64,000 nucleotides of DNA, from the NCBI GenBank assembly GCA_027563935.2, contig JANVAS020000223.1:372001-436000 (forward strand), given 5' to 3'. Origin of the DNA: Costus lasius (taxonomy: Eukaryota > Streptophyta > Magnoliopsida > Zingiberales > Costaceae). This document shows, one piece after another, positions 1-10,879 of the stretch. Below the pieces are notes generated by a model. The model ran no database searches and was not told the DNA's origin. It worked only from the letters and a program-made list of their open reading frames with translations. Both the position numbers and the translations under genes were made by a program. The stretch's first letter is position 1. Each line of letters starts with the position of its first letter.

Positions 1-1139
1 TTTTTTATGGAAGAACGGAGATCAATTAATTAGTTAATTAGTACCAGTTGTTTGGATGGATAATACTTCATATATAGTTAATTATTTTGTTATATAATTA
101 ATCACGCAAATTATACAAAATAATTAAGATAATTTATTATTACATAGTTATAATTATCATTTGCTCCACTCAAGTTAATTTGAATATTAATTCATAATTG
201 GCTATTTAAAAATGAAAAAAAGATTGTTAATTGTTTTTAAATATTAGAGGCACATAAAATATTTAACTAGTTTTAGAAACATAAGACACTTGAAATGCCA
301 TATTAAAGATATTTAAATTGAACCAAAAGTTTTAGATTCAATTTGGTTTAATTCGAGTCAAATTGAATTTAATTTTCATATATAATTATTTATTATTTTT
401 TAATTAAAAATACTACAGAACAAAATTATTTATATCTATTTAATAAATAATTACTAAAAGCTTCGTTTAATTCATTCAACTTGAAATTTTAGTATTGAAT
501 TAAAAAATAAATTAACTTTTTATACAAAATTGAAATTTATTTTTGTTTAAAAATAAAACTAAACCAAACAAAAAAAAGATTATTTTGGTTTGATTTTTAA
601 GGTTGACCCAAATTTTAGATAGGCTTAACTAGTAGGGCTAGTAATTTATATTTATAAGTCAAAATAAGTCCAGTTATACTTGACCCATGCAGGATTACAT
701 ATGACATGCACATAATTCATTTATATGAGAAGTCAATAATATAAATAGGAACAATAAATGTGTGGTATGATATAACATGTTGAGCTCGTTTAAACATGTA
801 AAGATTTGGGATAATTGTATGTAAATTTTATCAAACATAAGTATGAATTAGTTGACAAATAATCATATAATTTAATTTATTTAAGACCTAACACAACATA
901 TTTATTTGAACAATTTTGATAAACTCCAGTAATAGAGTGGGGGCAAATGGCCCTACCCAATTTTTTTTTTCAAATTAATTAATTATATATATATAGATTT
1001 GTTGTCACTAAATAAATTTGAATATTTCTAATATTGTTTCTACAAATCATATATATTTTTCTCCTAAATCCACGACTGCACATAATTTTTTATAATATTG
1101 AATCTTATGGATGTGTTATGCCAATTTTTGCTGGCCCTA

Positions 1140-1330
1140 ACTATGGCAGCCTACAATTTCTGTCGCCGCCTCCGGATGTCGCCTGTCGCCCATTTCCACA
1201 CCTTCCGTCGCCTGTCGCCGCCCTGCGGCACCTTCGACACCGACGAGTTGTCGGCAAGGCGCTGCATAGTGGCATCAAGGACTGCCAAATCCCAATCCCG
1301 CAACAAAAGGTTGGATTTGGGATTTTTTTT
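1140..1330. other. GC-rich exon-like block of unknown origin
   Basis: A sharply bounded GC-rich island sits in very AT-rich DNA, with short open frames on the plus strand. The right arm of the inverted repeat matches up to about 1155 and then diverges, so this block is private to the left arm. It resembles a captured coding first exon in base composition only. I recognise no protein. Confidence 0.3.
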
Positions 1331-1455
1331 ACTTTTACTTTTTTTTTATTTTTTTTAACTAGGTATAGGTATAGGGTATAAATAAGAAAAATAAAATATA
1401 GGATTAGATATATTAATCAATACAAATTTTTAAAATAAAAAATAATAAAGAAATT

Positions 1456-1460
<5 letters not shown>

Positions 1461-1491
<31 letters not shown>

Positions 1492-1492
1492 G
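1461..1492. repeat. (TG)n/(TA)n microsatellite
   Basis: A TG run passes directly into a TA run of more than ten units. This is a simple sequence repeat. Confidence 0.8.
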
Positions 1493-1964
1493 AATATATT
1501 ATTGTTAGCATTTACAATAAGTGGAGTATAATTATTTCTATCTAAATTAATAATATATAATAAAAATTAAATTATAGAGATTGAGATAAAATTATAGAGA
1601 TTATTAGCATGATGCAATAAGTGCATATAAAATTTATATTTGTAATTGAGATAAAAGTCATATTTAAGATTAAATTCACAAATATACATATATATATATA
1701 ATAGTTAAAATATATATTTATTATTGTATTAAATAATTTTAATTTTTATATATATGTAGATATTAGAAAAGTTTATTTCAATTACAAATTATAAAATTTT
1801 ACATGTATTTATAAATTTTTTACTTAATAAAATATAACAGCACAACACAACACTTATAAACTGCTATCTAGATAAGCTATTTTACCCAAATAGCCTCAGC
1901 TTTTCTAACCAGCTCTAGTCAAACCAGCTAGAAACTCCAGCCTTACCAAACTGGCCCTAAATGA

Positions 1965-2200
1965 CTTGTCACTAGTGGACCTATATATGTTGTATAGAAA
2001 CTAATTATATCAGTCTGTTTAGTTGTGGGCTAGGACATTCTTCCATATTGTTTTTGGACAATACTGGGGTTGTTAAGTGTTGACGCAATGCCACTGGGTT
2101 GTTTAAGACAATCATTTTAATATGTGAGATGATAGTGAAAATAATCTAAAAAGAGTGCAGCTCATTATTAAGATTTGTTTTCGCCAAGCTTAATGATATC
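1965..2200 (+). repeat. Direct repeat copy 1 (partner 3335-3580)
   Basis: About 235 bp beginning near 'atgacttgtcactagtggac' recur in the same orientation at 3335-3580, with roughly 85% identity by eye. A third copy lies in reverse orientation at about 59270-59520 in the right arm. The two left copies flank about 1.1 kb that holds a small two-exon gene remnant. Confidence 0.75.
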
Positions 2201-2290
2201 TTATTTATAGTTGACAAATTTATAGTTTAATTTGCATATCTTGTTTACTTGTTGAATCATTAACTCATTAATTTTAATATGATTTTAATA

Positions 2291-2485
2291 GAAATTGATT
2301 CTAAAGTAGTGGATCATTTTGCAATATTACTTGAGGAGATGGACTCTATTGATGAAGGTATATTTTTAATATAAATTAGTTCTAATCATTAACTCATTTT
2401 TAGTTGTTTAATAATAATTTGTTCTATTTTTTATGCAGATGAATTATTTTCAAGTGGCATTACTAATGATTTAGAAGATGATTGA
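2291..2485 (+). pseudogene. Two-exon gene remnant, acidic C-terminus, unidentified
   Basis: Two short open segments, 2291-2357 and 2439-2485, are separated by an 81-bp segment that begins GT and ends with a pyrimidine-rich ...TGCAG. Joined in frame they encode about 37 acidic residues (many Asp/Glu, ending EDD) and a TGA stop. The inverted copy at about 58950-59160 keeps the same exons and splice-site-like ends but carries a one-base insertion. This looks like the 3' end of a spliced gene, perhaps from a decayed transposon, because the downstream DNA holds tandem duplications. I do not recognise the family. Confidence 0.35.
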
Positions 2486-2509
2486 TAGAAGGTCATTAAC
2501 AAATGGAGT

Positions 2510-2930
2510 TATTTTGATTTGATGTTATCATGTTGTTGTCTTAGACAATTATGTGTAATGCAAACTTTGTTGATGTCTTGGATAATTTCGTGTGATGCAA
2601 ACTTTACTATGTTGGGTGTAATGGACTTGTGGAGTTGCTCACTTGTCTGTATTAAACTAACTTACATTGTGTGATGTAAACTTTACTATGTTGGGTGTAA
2701 GGGACATGTGGAGTTGTTTGTATTAAACTAACTTATGTCGTGTGATGCAAATTTTTCTATTTGATTTGATTTTAAATTTTTATTGTCTTGTATAGTTTTT
2801 TTTGTGATGTGAATGTGATAACTTTTCTATTTGATTTTGAAGTTTTGATGCTTTAGATAGGTTTTTTGTGATGTGAATATGATGATGTGATGCATAATTA
2901 AATTTTGTTGTGTTGGATGTAGTGGAGTTA
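2510..2930. repeat. Imperfect short tandem duplications
   Basis: Units containing 'gtgatgcaaactttactatg' and 'ggagttgtttgtattaaact' recur two to four times. The matching region of the right arm (about 58530-58920) shows the same pattern in reverse. No coding potential is seen. Confidence 0.55.
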
Positions 2931-3334
2931 TAATATAAAGACTTTACTTTTGTGATAGTTCTTTTTGTAGTTGTTTATTAATCTAAAATTTATTTTTTTT
3001 AAAGTATTTTATGCAGGATTTGTAAGTGATTAAGTTTGATTTTAGTTCTGATAAGATTATTTTATGGGTTTCCTATGGGTTTGTTTTCCCGATGGGGTCA
3101 GGTTTTTGTAGGCACTAACAGGGTTGGGCTTCCCCATGGGTACCCGATTCTTCGACGAGAACGGAGTTGGGATTGATTTTCTCAAACCCGGCAGTTTGAA
3201 TATAATGGAGAGTTATTATATTGTCATATGAATATGAATATAATAGAGAGTTATATTGTGTATTATGCATTAAGATATATATTATATTGTCATATGAATA
3301 TAACAGAGTTATTATGTTATGACATTTTACCCTT

Positions 3335-3580
3335 TAGACTGAATGATTTGTCACTAGTGGACTTGTATCGGTTGTATAGAGACTAATTATATGAGTATGA
3401 CTAGTTGTGAACTAGGACATTCTTCTATATTGTCTTTGGACAATACTGGGGTTGTTAAGTGTTGGACGCAACACCAATGAGTTGGTTAAGGAAGTTGTTT
3501 TACTATGTGAGTTGGTAGTTGAAACACTCTAAAAAAAGAACAGCCCATTATTGAGATTTATTTTCGCCAAGCTTAATGAT
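3335..3580 (+). repeat. Direct repeat copy 2 (partner 1965-2200)
   Basis: Same orientation and order as 1965-2200, with scattered substitutions. It lies outside the stretch matched by the right inverted arm. The duplication may therefore mark the ends of an older inserted unit. Confidence 0.7.
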
Positions 3581-3961
3581 TTACATAACATTCTCTATGT
3601 TCATTTTTTTTATCTAGTATATAGTATAGTTTTAATTCACTATAATTACCTTGATAATTAAGCATACATTATCTTATTAATTTACACTTTTGCTAATTCT
3701 TATTATTTTTATTCCAAGTTTAGATGTTGATAGTGTCCACTAAGAATTTTCTTTTATTATATAACTTAATTTGTTCTTATCTATTTAATTTTGAGTTGCA
3801 TGTGGGGTTTTAGACTTTACATAAATCTTTTGAGAAATGTCGTTAGAAATATTGTTAGAATAATTAACAATAATTTTCTAATTATTGGAATAGTTTAACA
3901 AGTGAGTGAATTTATTTTATTAATAAATTTTGGTCAGTTAAGAGAGTATTATGGATTTAGT
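3581..3961. other. AT-rich intergenic DNA
   Basis: No gene or repeat is recognised here. It ends with the 8-bp target duplication GATTTAGT (3954-3961) of the adjacent hAT element. Confidence 0.6.
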
Positions 3962-5819
3962 TAGGGCTGGCAATTCGGGTCAATGGGTCATAAATGGGTC
4001 GTGTCTACTATGACCCGTGACCTGAATAGCCTAACCCAAACATGACCCGTTTAATTAATTGGGTCAAGAGGTACAACTCAAACACGTCACGCATTTAAAC
4101 GGATCAACCCGACACGACCCGAGTAACCCGTTTATTAAACGGGTTAAGTATTAACCTGTGACTTGACACGACCCAGATAACCTATTTATTAGGTAGATCA
4201 TTTATAAAACTAACTAGAGACGACCTAAATAACCTGTTTAGTAAATAGATCACTTATAAATAGCTTCAACATTCTAAAAAAAAAATAATATCAAAATATG
4301 ATTCAAATAGCATAATGAACATACATACCAACATTCAAACATCAAAAAAATATCATCATAATTGATGATATAATTCAAATAGCATAATAATCATGATCCA
4401 TAAATTCATTGAGCTCAATTGAGCTTTCCCTTGGCATTCACATTCTCTATCTCAATTGAGCTCATCTTTATCTTCTTGTAAATTCATTGAAGTATTATTC
4501 ATTATACCCTGTAAATCAAAAAAAAATAAATTTAGATCAACACGAGAGATGAGAGATAAAAACAAGTTAAAATATTCACTCCTCCTATGACAATGACATC
4601 TCAACTAGACAAAGTGATCTCAAAAAACAATAAACATATCATCTGCGTAACACAAACAGATTGGGCAACAGTGCAAAAGCACTTTTTTTAAGAAAAAAAC
4701 ATAGCCATTAATACTAGTTAAGCGTTGGAAGCAGACAAGGCATAAGATATGATCCTGAGTTTTAGTTTATATAATCTTGATATTTCTTGGGATCACCCTC
4801 ATCACCCACCTAATATAATGCATTGGAAAAGACAATGATAATATCAGGTGTTTGATTTTGGATCTTCTATTTACCGTTTAGAATCAAAGAAGTGGCTCAT
4901 TTAGCCTACATTTTTGTTTGGCTGATCAAATACAGATTCATAAATGGTGAATGCTAAGTAGAAAAAGGCACGAAGCGAATGCTTTGCAACTACCATAGTA
5001 CCATTGGCCCATCAAAATGATGTAGCATTAATTGAAAATGAAAGGGTTTGCAGAATCTGCACAAGCATGAGATGATACCACCGACAGAAGAGTGCTTGCA
5101 TATCTTTTAGGTATCGCTTTTGAAGCAAGTAGATTATATCAAGAAGATGATGTTTTGTGTGTTAACGAATGGAAGGTTCATTGAAAATCCTTTCCAATCT
5201 AATGCTTAAAACCCAGCGGCATCTACAATTTAATGGCATTGCATAAACATCTCACCTTTCCAATGGTTTCGAGGAGAGAAGTGTTGAAGGAGGCCGCTGT
5301 GAGAATGAGCAGTGGGAAACTGGTCGCCACAGGCACGAGGGTGGAGAAACACAGGGCCCGAGTCGACGTAGGAGATGCCGTTGAAGGCCTCAGACCACCA
5401 TTCACAACTGCCGTCGCCTTGTTAACCAAGAACCAAACTTCTCCTGCAATGTGAGCCGGCTGCGAAAATGGCAGGGAGAAAGGATGGAAGGAGGTGTTCA
5501 GGCGGCTACGATACGGGCTCGAGCGGCTGTAGAAAGTAAAAAGTTATTTGGGAAAGGTAAAAGTAGGTCAAGTGTATCTCACCGTTGATTTAAAATTCAA
5601 AGGTAGAGATAGATTAAGCAATTTTGGGCTGGGCTTCTAAACTAAACCATATAATAAATGAGTTGAGCGGGTCAACCCGTTTATGACACGACACGACCCG
5701 AATATTTTTGGGTCATAAACAGATTGACCCATTTATAACCGGAACATGATTATGTTCAACCCCGAACCCGTTTAACTTCGTGTCGGGTTGACAGGTCGTG
5801 CTCATTTTTGCCGGCCCTA
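3962..5819. mobile_element. Non-autonomous hAT-like DNA transposon
   Basis: The element is 1858 bp. It starts TAGGGCTGGCAA and ends TTGCCGGCCCTA, giving about 12-bp imperfect terminal inverted repeats. It is flanked by a perfect 8-bp target duplication, GATTTAGT, at 3954-3961 and 5820-5827. Eight-base duplications with TAGGG-type ends are the hallmark of the hAT superfamily. Subterminal regions are dense in GGGTC/GACCC motifs on both sides (about 3975-4200 and 5650-5800), as expected for transposase binding. No transposase is visible. The interior includes a short GC-rich exon-like segment. Confidence 0.88.
5215..5460 (-). other. Captured exon-like segment in the hAT element
   Basis: On the minus strand an open segment of about 75 codons contains a hydrophobic stretch (about 5270-5330) and ends at a splice-donor-like GTGAGA. 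Its GC content is far above the surrounding hAT interior. This fits a host gene fragment picked up by a non-autonomous transposon. I cannot identify the parent gene. Confidence 0.3.
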
Positions 5820-6392
5820 GATTTAGTAAATGAATATAATTATATTGGATGTTTTATATATACAGTTTTGGGTGCTAATAAATTGTCTTTTCCCCAAAAA
5901 TATTCACTGAAATTGTATTGGGTATGGTACACCATCATAGTTGAAAGAGTATGTTGAACCCATTTTTGGAAAATCCCAACACCAAGATGCAACAATATTT
6001 TGAAATCAAGAAAATGAGTGTGCAGCACCAAATTTGGAATCAATGAAAAATTAACAACGAATCAGATGGAGTAAATAAAAAAAAAATAATGAAATGAAGA
6101 TAATGACAAAAAATGTTGCAGAAAAATGGAAAGTGTGCTGCATGCAAATCAAGACCATAAATTGAAACCATAAAAAGAAGGTGCAAAAAAGGAAGATTGA
6201 AGGGACCAATTAAAAAATGGTAGAAGGAAAGAAAGCAGCGACGGTAAAAAAAATAATAAAAAAAAAAGAAGGAAAGAAAATTTGGAAAAGATCGGCTGAA
6301 AATATTATAAAAGGAGATGAAAAGATTAAGAAAGGGGCTTCGTCTAGCAGTCTCGGCAAAAAAAAAAAAAACGAGTGAAGAGAAAAGGGAGG

Positions 6393-6761
6393 GTTGAATT
6401 ATCTCAAATTTGTGTGGAATATTATTATGTGTAGAGACTTAGGTTTTATTTCTATTTTTGTGATGAGTTAGAAATAGAAATAATAATAAATAATATGTCG
6501 TGGTCCCTGCAGGTGTGTGTTTCCTTAATTAATTAATAAGGAGTTTTCTCTCCTTCCCCTATATATATAGATGATTCCCATTACCAAGACTCGTGACGAC
6601 AATTTATTCTGAGTCTGGGAAACACAAAACCTGTAGAAGACCAAAACAGGTTCCTTTTTTCAATCTCAAGATTCTTCAGGTACGCTTCCGCTACGATATT
6701 TTCTTAATGTTTTAACATACTATCATGTTGTGTTTTATAGTCACAACCTTTAGTCGATCCA
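6393..6761 (+). repeat. Copia 5' LTR, 5'-truncated
   Basis: It aligns with the last about 370 bp of 12597-13073. By eye about ten substitutions, all transitions, separate the two. It ends GATCCA just before the primer-binding site. Confidence 0.88.
6560..6570 (+). promoter_or_regulatory. TATA box in copia LTR
   Basis: TATATATATAG follows a pyrimidine-rich stretch in the LTR, and the same motif occurs in the 3' LTR near 12870. It is a plausible core promoter for the element. Confidence 0.5.
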
Positions 6762-6766
6762 ACAAT

Positions 6767-6778
6767 TGGTATCAGAGT
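6767..6778 (+). promoter_or_regulatory. Copia primer-binding site
   Basis: TGGTATCAGAG lies 5 bp after the LTR end. This is the usual plant copia site complementary to the 3' end of initiator-methionine tRNA. Confidence 0.85.
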
Positions 6779-6789
6779 GAGGTTTCATG

Positions 6790-8580
6790 TTAATTCATTA
6801 AGAAAACTTGAGGATTTCTATTGAGATCATTATAGTTTGATCTGTTAATATTTTTATCGCATGTTCTGTAATTATTGTCGGCGATATGAGGTTTCTGTCT
6901 GTTGTCATGCTTTTGCCCTAAATTTTGATACTGCGATTTCTTTTCGGCATTCATCGCCGATATCAGAATTAAAGATTTCTTAGAGTTCGATTTTCGATTT
7001 TTGTTCGACGTCATCGATGACGTCAATCGAAAATCACAACCGATTTTGGTTTCTTCCGTCGCTGACGTTGTCGCTGGCGTCATCCCTCAGCCGTCACCGC
7101 ATCTCGTTGTCTTCCGATCGAAGCGAGGGCTTCTGCCCTAATTTGCGGTCGGCGGCGAGCTTCAGGGCGTTTGCCCTAATCGTCGCCGACGAATCTAACG
7201 TCGTCGTCGCCAATCGCCATCGATTCCTTCTTCGTTTTCTTTCCATTAGTGGCGGCCGCTTATTACTTCAGGTTGGAATTGTCGATTCGGTTGACTAGAT
7301 CGACGAATCGACGCTTCCAATCTTCAATTCGCGACTACCGGAGAAGGATTTCGGCGGTAGCGGCATTGATTTCAGCGGCGACGACAGAAGTTTTTGGTGG
7401 AAGTGAATACTTGGGCAACGCATGCGACGGCTGCGAGCGAACATCCTTCAGCCTGGCGACGTGGGTTGCTGGGTGCGGTAGTAGTGCGTGGCGATGTGCG
7501 ATTTCCGGCAGGTTTCCAGCTCCGGCAACGTGGGTCACGAGTTGGTGTTGGCGGCGCCATCATTGCTGTGTGCGGGCGACGAGTCGTTCGGCATTTAGGG
7601 CAATCGTGGACAGCCGTGCGGCGTGTGCACGTTAGGGCAGAAGGGTTACGGATTTGATTGCGGATCCGGAATCGGCAACACTTTTGGGCGGATCCAATTT
7701 TGATCCATTTTTGATTTGATCCCGATCCGATAATCCATTTCCTTATCAGATCTGAATTAGTTTCTTCGGATCTGGATCAGTTTCTTCAGTGGATCTGTTT
7801 TTTTAGATTCGGGTTCCAGGTCTAGCTAATGGGCTGGATTCTTGCCCATTTTCTGGGCCTAGCGCATGGGCCTAGTTTGCTGGACTAGGGCCTGGGTTGT
7901 GTTTTCAGCTATGCTGTGTGCAGAAGCAGTGTTACTATGCACAGAAGTAGGTTGCTGTGCTGATTCTATTGTCTGGGCCTAGCTTGGGCCCAATCATTTG
8001 GGCTTAGTTTTCTGCTGCGGGCAGAAGCAGTAGGAAGTTGTTTGGGTAGCTGTGCTATATAGCGTCTGCTTGCGGTCAATTTTAATAAAACTCCAGGAAA
8101 ATAAATTTTCTAATAATTTCAAACAATGGCATAATTTTTTTTATTATTGTCTCAATAATAAAAGTCTGACCTTATGAAATATAGTAATTGAAACAATATG
8201 ACTACCAAAGTAGCGTATTGTGTAGGTTAATTTATTTTATATTATTAAGATGGTGTGTATGTAATTCATGCGGGTATTAATCGGCCCAAAGGAAGGTTGA
8301 TACTTGGCCGAATTATGTGCACACATGTGGTAATAACACGTGATGATTATTTGGTTTTCTTGTCAACATTAAGTCGGTCCGAAGAAAGGCTTAGTGTTAG
8401 ATAGGACTTATTATCAGTGTTTGATTACTACAATGAGAGTACCACTTACAAGTTAATATTTATGTCCAAAGATGAAATATTAACGTTGTGCTAGGTATCT
8501 TGTTATGCACCCATCATTGTTTGAATTTATTATTGGTTAATGCTTGAATTTTAATTTAAGTATTCTTTGTAACTAATGTG
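6790..8580 (+). other. Copia leader with GC-rich insert-like block
   Basis: This stretch lies between the primer site and the first gag similarity. Positions 6950-7680 are strikingly GC-rich (repeated cgtcg/ggcgg) compared with about 30-35% GC in the rest of the element. Several short overlapping frames are open in it, but none looks like a conserved protein. From 7680 to 8080 it is rich in 'gggcc' and 'gatcc' motifs, and from 8080 to 8580 it is AT-rich with no gene. Confidence 0.45.
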
Positions 8581-8589
8581 AGTTTAATT

Positions 8590-9140
8590 TTTCCTACAGC
8601 TATTAACTCTGCTTCCAGTATTACTGCTAATATTAATTCCATTCTCATGCTGAATGACACAATTTTTAAAGCATGATAAGAGAATATAACCATTTTCTCA
8701 GAGTCATGGATCTAGACCATGCTCAAGGTAGAACGTCCTACTGATCTTACCACTATAAGTTCCTCTAATGATAAGAGGGAGTTGGAAAGATAGGACAGTT
8801 CAAATAGCATGAGTCTTATGATCATTAGGCATGTCATATTAGAAGCATTTAGGGGTATACTACTAACAAACCTCATCTCTCTAAGGTATAAGAGTAAAGG
8901 ATATATAAGAGAGCACATTATGAATATGTCTAGTCTTGCTTCAAAGTTAAAGACACTTAAGTTAGAGCTGTCAGAAGACTTACTCGTGCATTTGGTTTTC
9001 ATATCTCCTCCTACACAGTTTTATTATTTTAAGATCAGTTATAACTGTTAAAGGGAGAAATAGACTCTTAATGAGTTAATTTCTCATTATGTATAAGAGG
9101 AAGAGAGATTGAAGCAAGATAAGTCAGTGAATGATCATTT
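8590..9140 (+). pseudogene. Copia gag remnant
   Basis: Pieces in different frames keep features of copia gag (UBN2-type) proteins: a 'MDLDHA' segment near 8707, a 'SLMIIRHVI' segment at 8812-8838, 'ASKLKTLKLELSEDLL' at 8938-8985, and an 'EERLKQ'-like end near 9100. Internal stops and a deletion between 8860 and 8880 break it. In an intact element this protein would form the cytoplasmic virus-like particle. Confidence 0.7.
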
Positions 9141-9359
9141 GACCTCTACCTTAAAGCATAATCAATCAATCAAAAAAAGGATAAAGAAACTACAATATGT
9201 ACACCACGAAAGAAGTAAAAGAAGTAACAGACTCAGATATTCATCTGTTTTTTCTATAAAGGTGGTGCACATACCAAAAGGGCTACACCAAATATCATAC
9301 TTGGTGTGCATAAAGAAATATACACTTCTCACTTTGGTTTGTTTTGAAGTTAATTTAGC

Positions 9360-10290
9360 TGATGTACCTAGACACACATGGTGGGTGGATTCAGTTGTCA
9401 CTACTCACATAAGGGTCCAAGCAGAGTTATATGAATTGCTGAAATCCAATTGATGCTGAAAGATTCATCTATGTGGGCAATCGCAAAACAGTTGAAGTTT
9501 ATGCAACAAACATATTTGGGTTATTATGTAAGACTAGTCACTATTTAGATTTGAATGAGACATTTGTTGTTCCGTCTCTTGGACAGAATTTAATTTCTAT
9601 TCCAATTATGAACAAATCAGGATATTATTGTTCATTTAGGAATAGTAAATTTACTTTATCTAAAGATTCAAATCTTAAGTAGTACTGGTCAATTAAGTTC
9701 TTTAAATAACCTTTACATGTTTGACATAATTGCTTCAATTAATGAAACCCTATATATATGTGGTACAAAGTGAAAAATTTAAAGAATGAGAATTCTTCAT
9801 GACATAAAAGATTAGGTCATTTCTCTAGACGGAGAATGGAAGGACTTGTGTCTGAAGAAATTCTTGAGCCCCTTCAAATTTGTATTAATTGTATAAAGGG
9901 GAAACAAACAAACATAAAGAAGAAAGTGGCAGCCAATAGAACTTTAGATGTCTAAGAATGAATTTATACAGATATCTGTGGTCTATTCCCTTCAGCTTCT
10001 TGGAATGATCAAAGATATTTCATTACATTCATAGACAATTATTCCACATATGGCTACCTCTATCTTATTAATGAGAAGTCACAGGGCTTGGACGTGTTCA
10101 AAAGTTTTAAGGCTAAAGTTGAAAATCAACATGGCAAACCTATTAAGAGCATCAGATCTGATCATGATAGTGAGTACTACAGTAGATATGATGGATCAGG
10201 AGAACAACGTCCAAGTCCTCTTGCTAAATTCCAATAACAAAGATACTAAAGACTGCAGTTTATATCCTTAACAGAGTTATAAATAAAGCA
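9360..10290 (+). pseudogene. Copia protease-integrase remnant
   Basis: Near 9385 a 'WWVDSVVTTH' segment corresponds to the catalytic D-S/T-G region of copia proteases, but the glycine is lost. A pre-integrase 'HRLGH' motif lies near 9800 with C-x2-C following near 9890. Integrase core traces follow ('YFITFIDNYSTYGYLYL' near 10020-10070 and a 'SDHDSEY' segment near 10155). Several stops and frameshifts interrupt the frame. Confidence 0.75.
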
Positions 10291-10879
10291 ACTAATAAAA
10301 CAGCTTATGAGCTTTGGATAGGCAAGAAACCTAGTCAAAAGCATTTGTATACTTGTGGATGCCAACTAAAACAAGGCCTTATAGGCTAAATAAAAGAAAA
10401 TTGGACTCCATAACTATTAGTTGCTCTTTTATTGGTTATGCTAAGAGGTCTAGGGGTTATAAGTTTTATAATCCTACTGATGAATCTATTTTTTTTTTAG
10501 ACGAGAATTGCTGAATTCTTTGAGGATGATGAGTTTGGGAGGAAAGATAATAAAGTTAAAGACTTTGTCTTTAAACAAGAATTCATTGCTCTTCCCTTGA
10601 TCACTGGTGAGAATGATCAGATTTCAGTTTCTGATAGTCATGACATTCAGTCTTTAGTTCCTGAGATTTCTCAACCAGTGAATTCAGATGAACCTCTTGA
10701 CTTAAATCAAGAGGTCATTACAGAAGAACAAACTCATCATACTCAAGAAATGCCATTAAAGAGATCCATTAGAGAAAAGGAGAAATGCGATTCTAGATCA
10801 TTATGTCGTATTTCTCCATGAATATGGTATTGGAATGGTGGAAGATGATCCAATCAACTTCCACCAAGCCATAGAAAGT

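Larger units (their letters stand above)
1..3090 (+). repeat. Left arm of large inverted repeat
   Basis: This stretch reads as the reverse complement of about 58350-60925. Matching blocks include 1-680 with about 60010-60925, 1060-1160 with about 59870-59960, 1965-2510 with about 58930-59520, and 2510-3090 with about 58350-58930. Positions 680-1055 and about 1160-1960 have no counterpart in the right arm, so they are insertions here or deletions there. The arms lie about 55 kb apart and bracket the hAT element, the giant LTR element and the NLR pseudogene. The sequence is very AT-rich. The outer end may extend beyond the window, although similarity seems to stop within the first few bases. 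Confidence 0.85.

Noticed and set aside
6767..6778. tRNA gene
   Set aside because: It is only the primer-binding complement of a tRNA 3' end. No cloverleaf can be drawn, and no tRNA or rRNA gene was recognised elsewhere.
7017..7657. Overlapping Arg/Ser/Ala-rich open frames
   Set aside because: High GC content removes stops in all frames. No frame has protein-like similarity, and the position is the copia leader.
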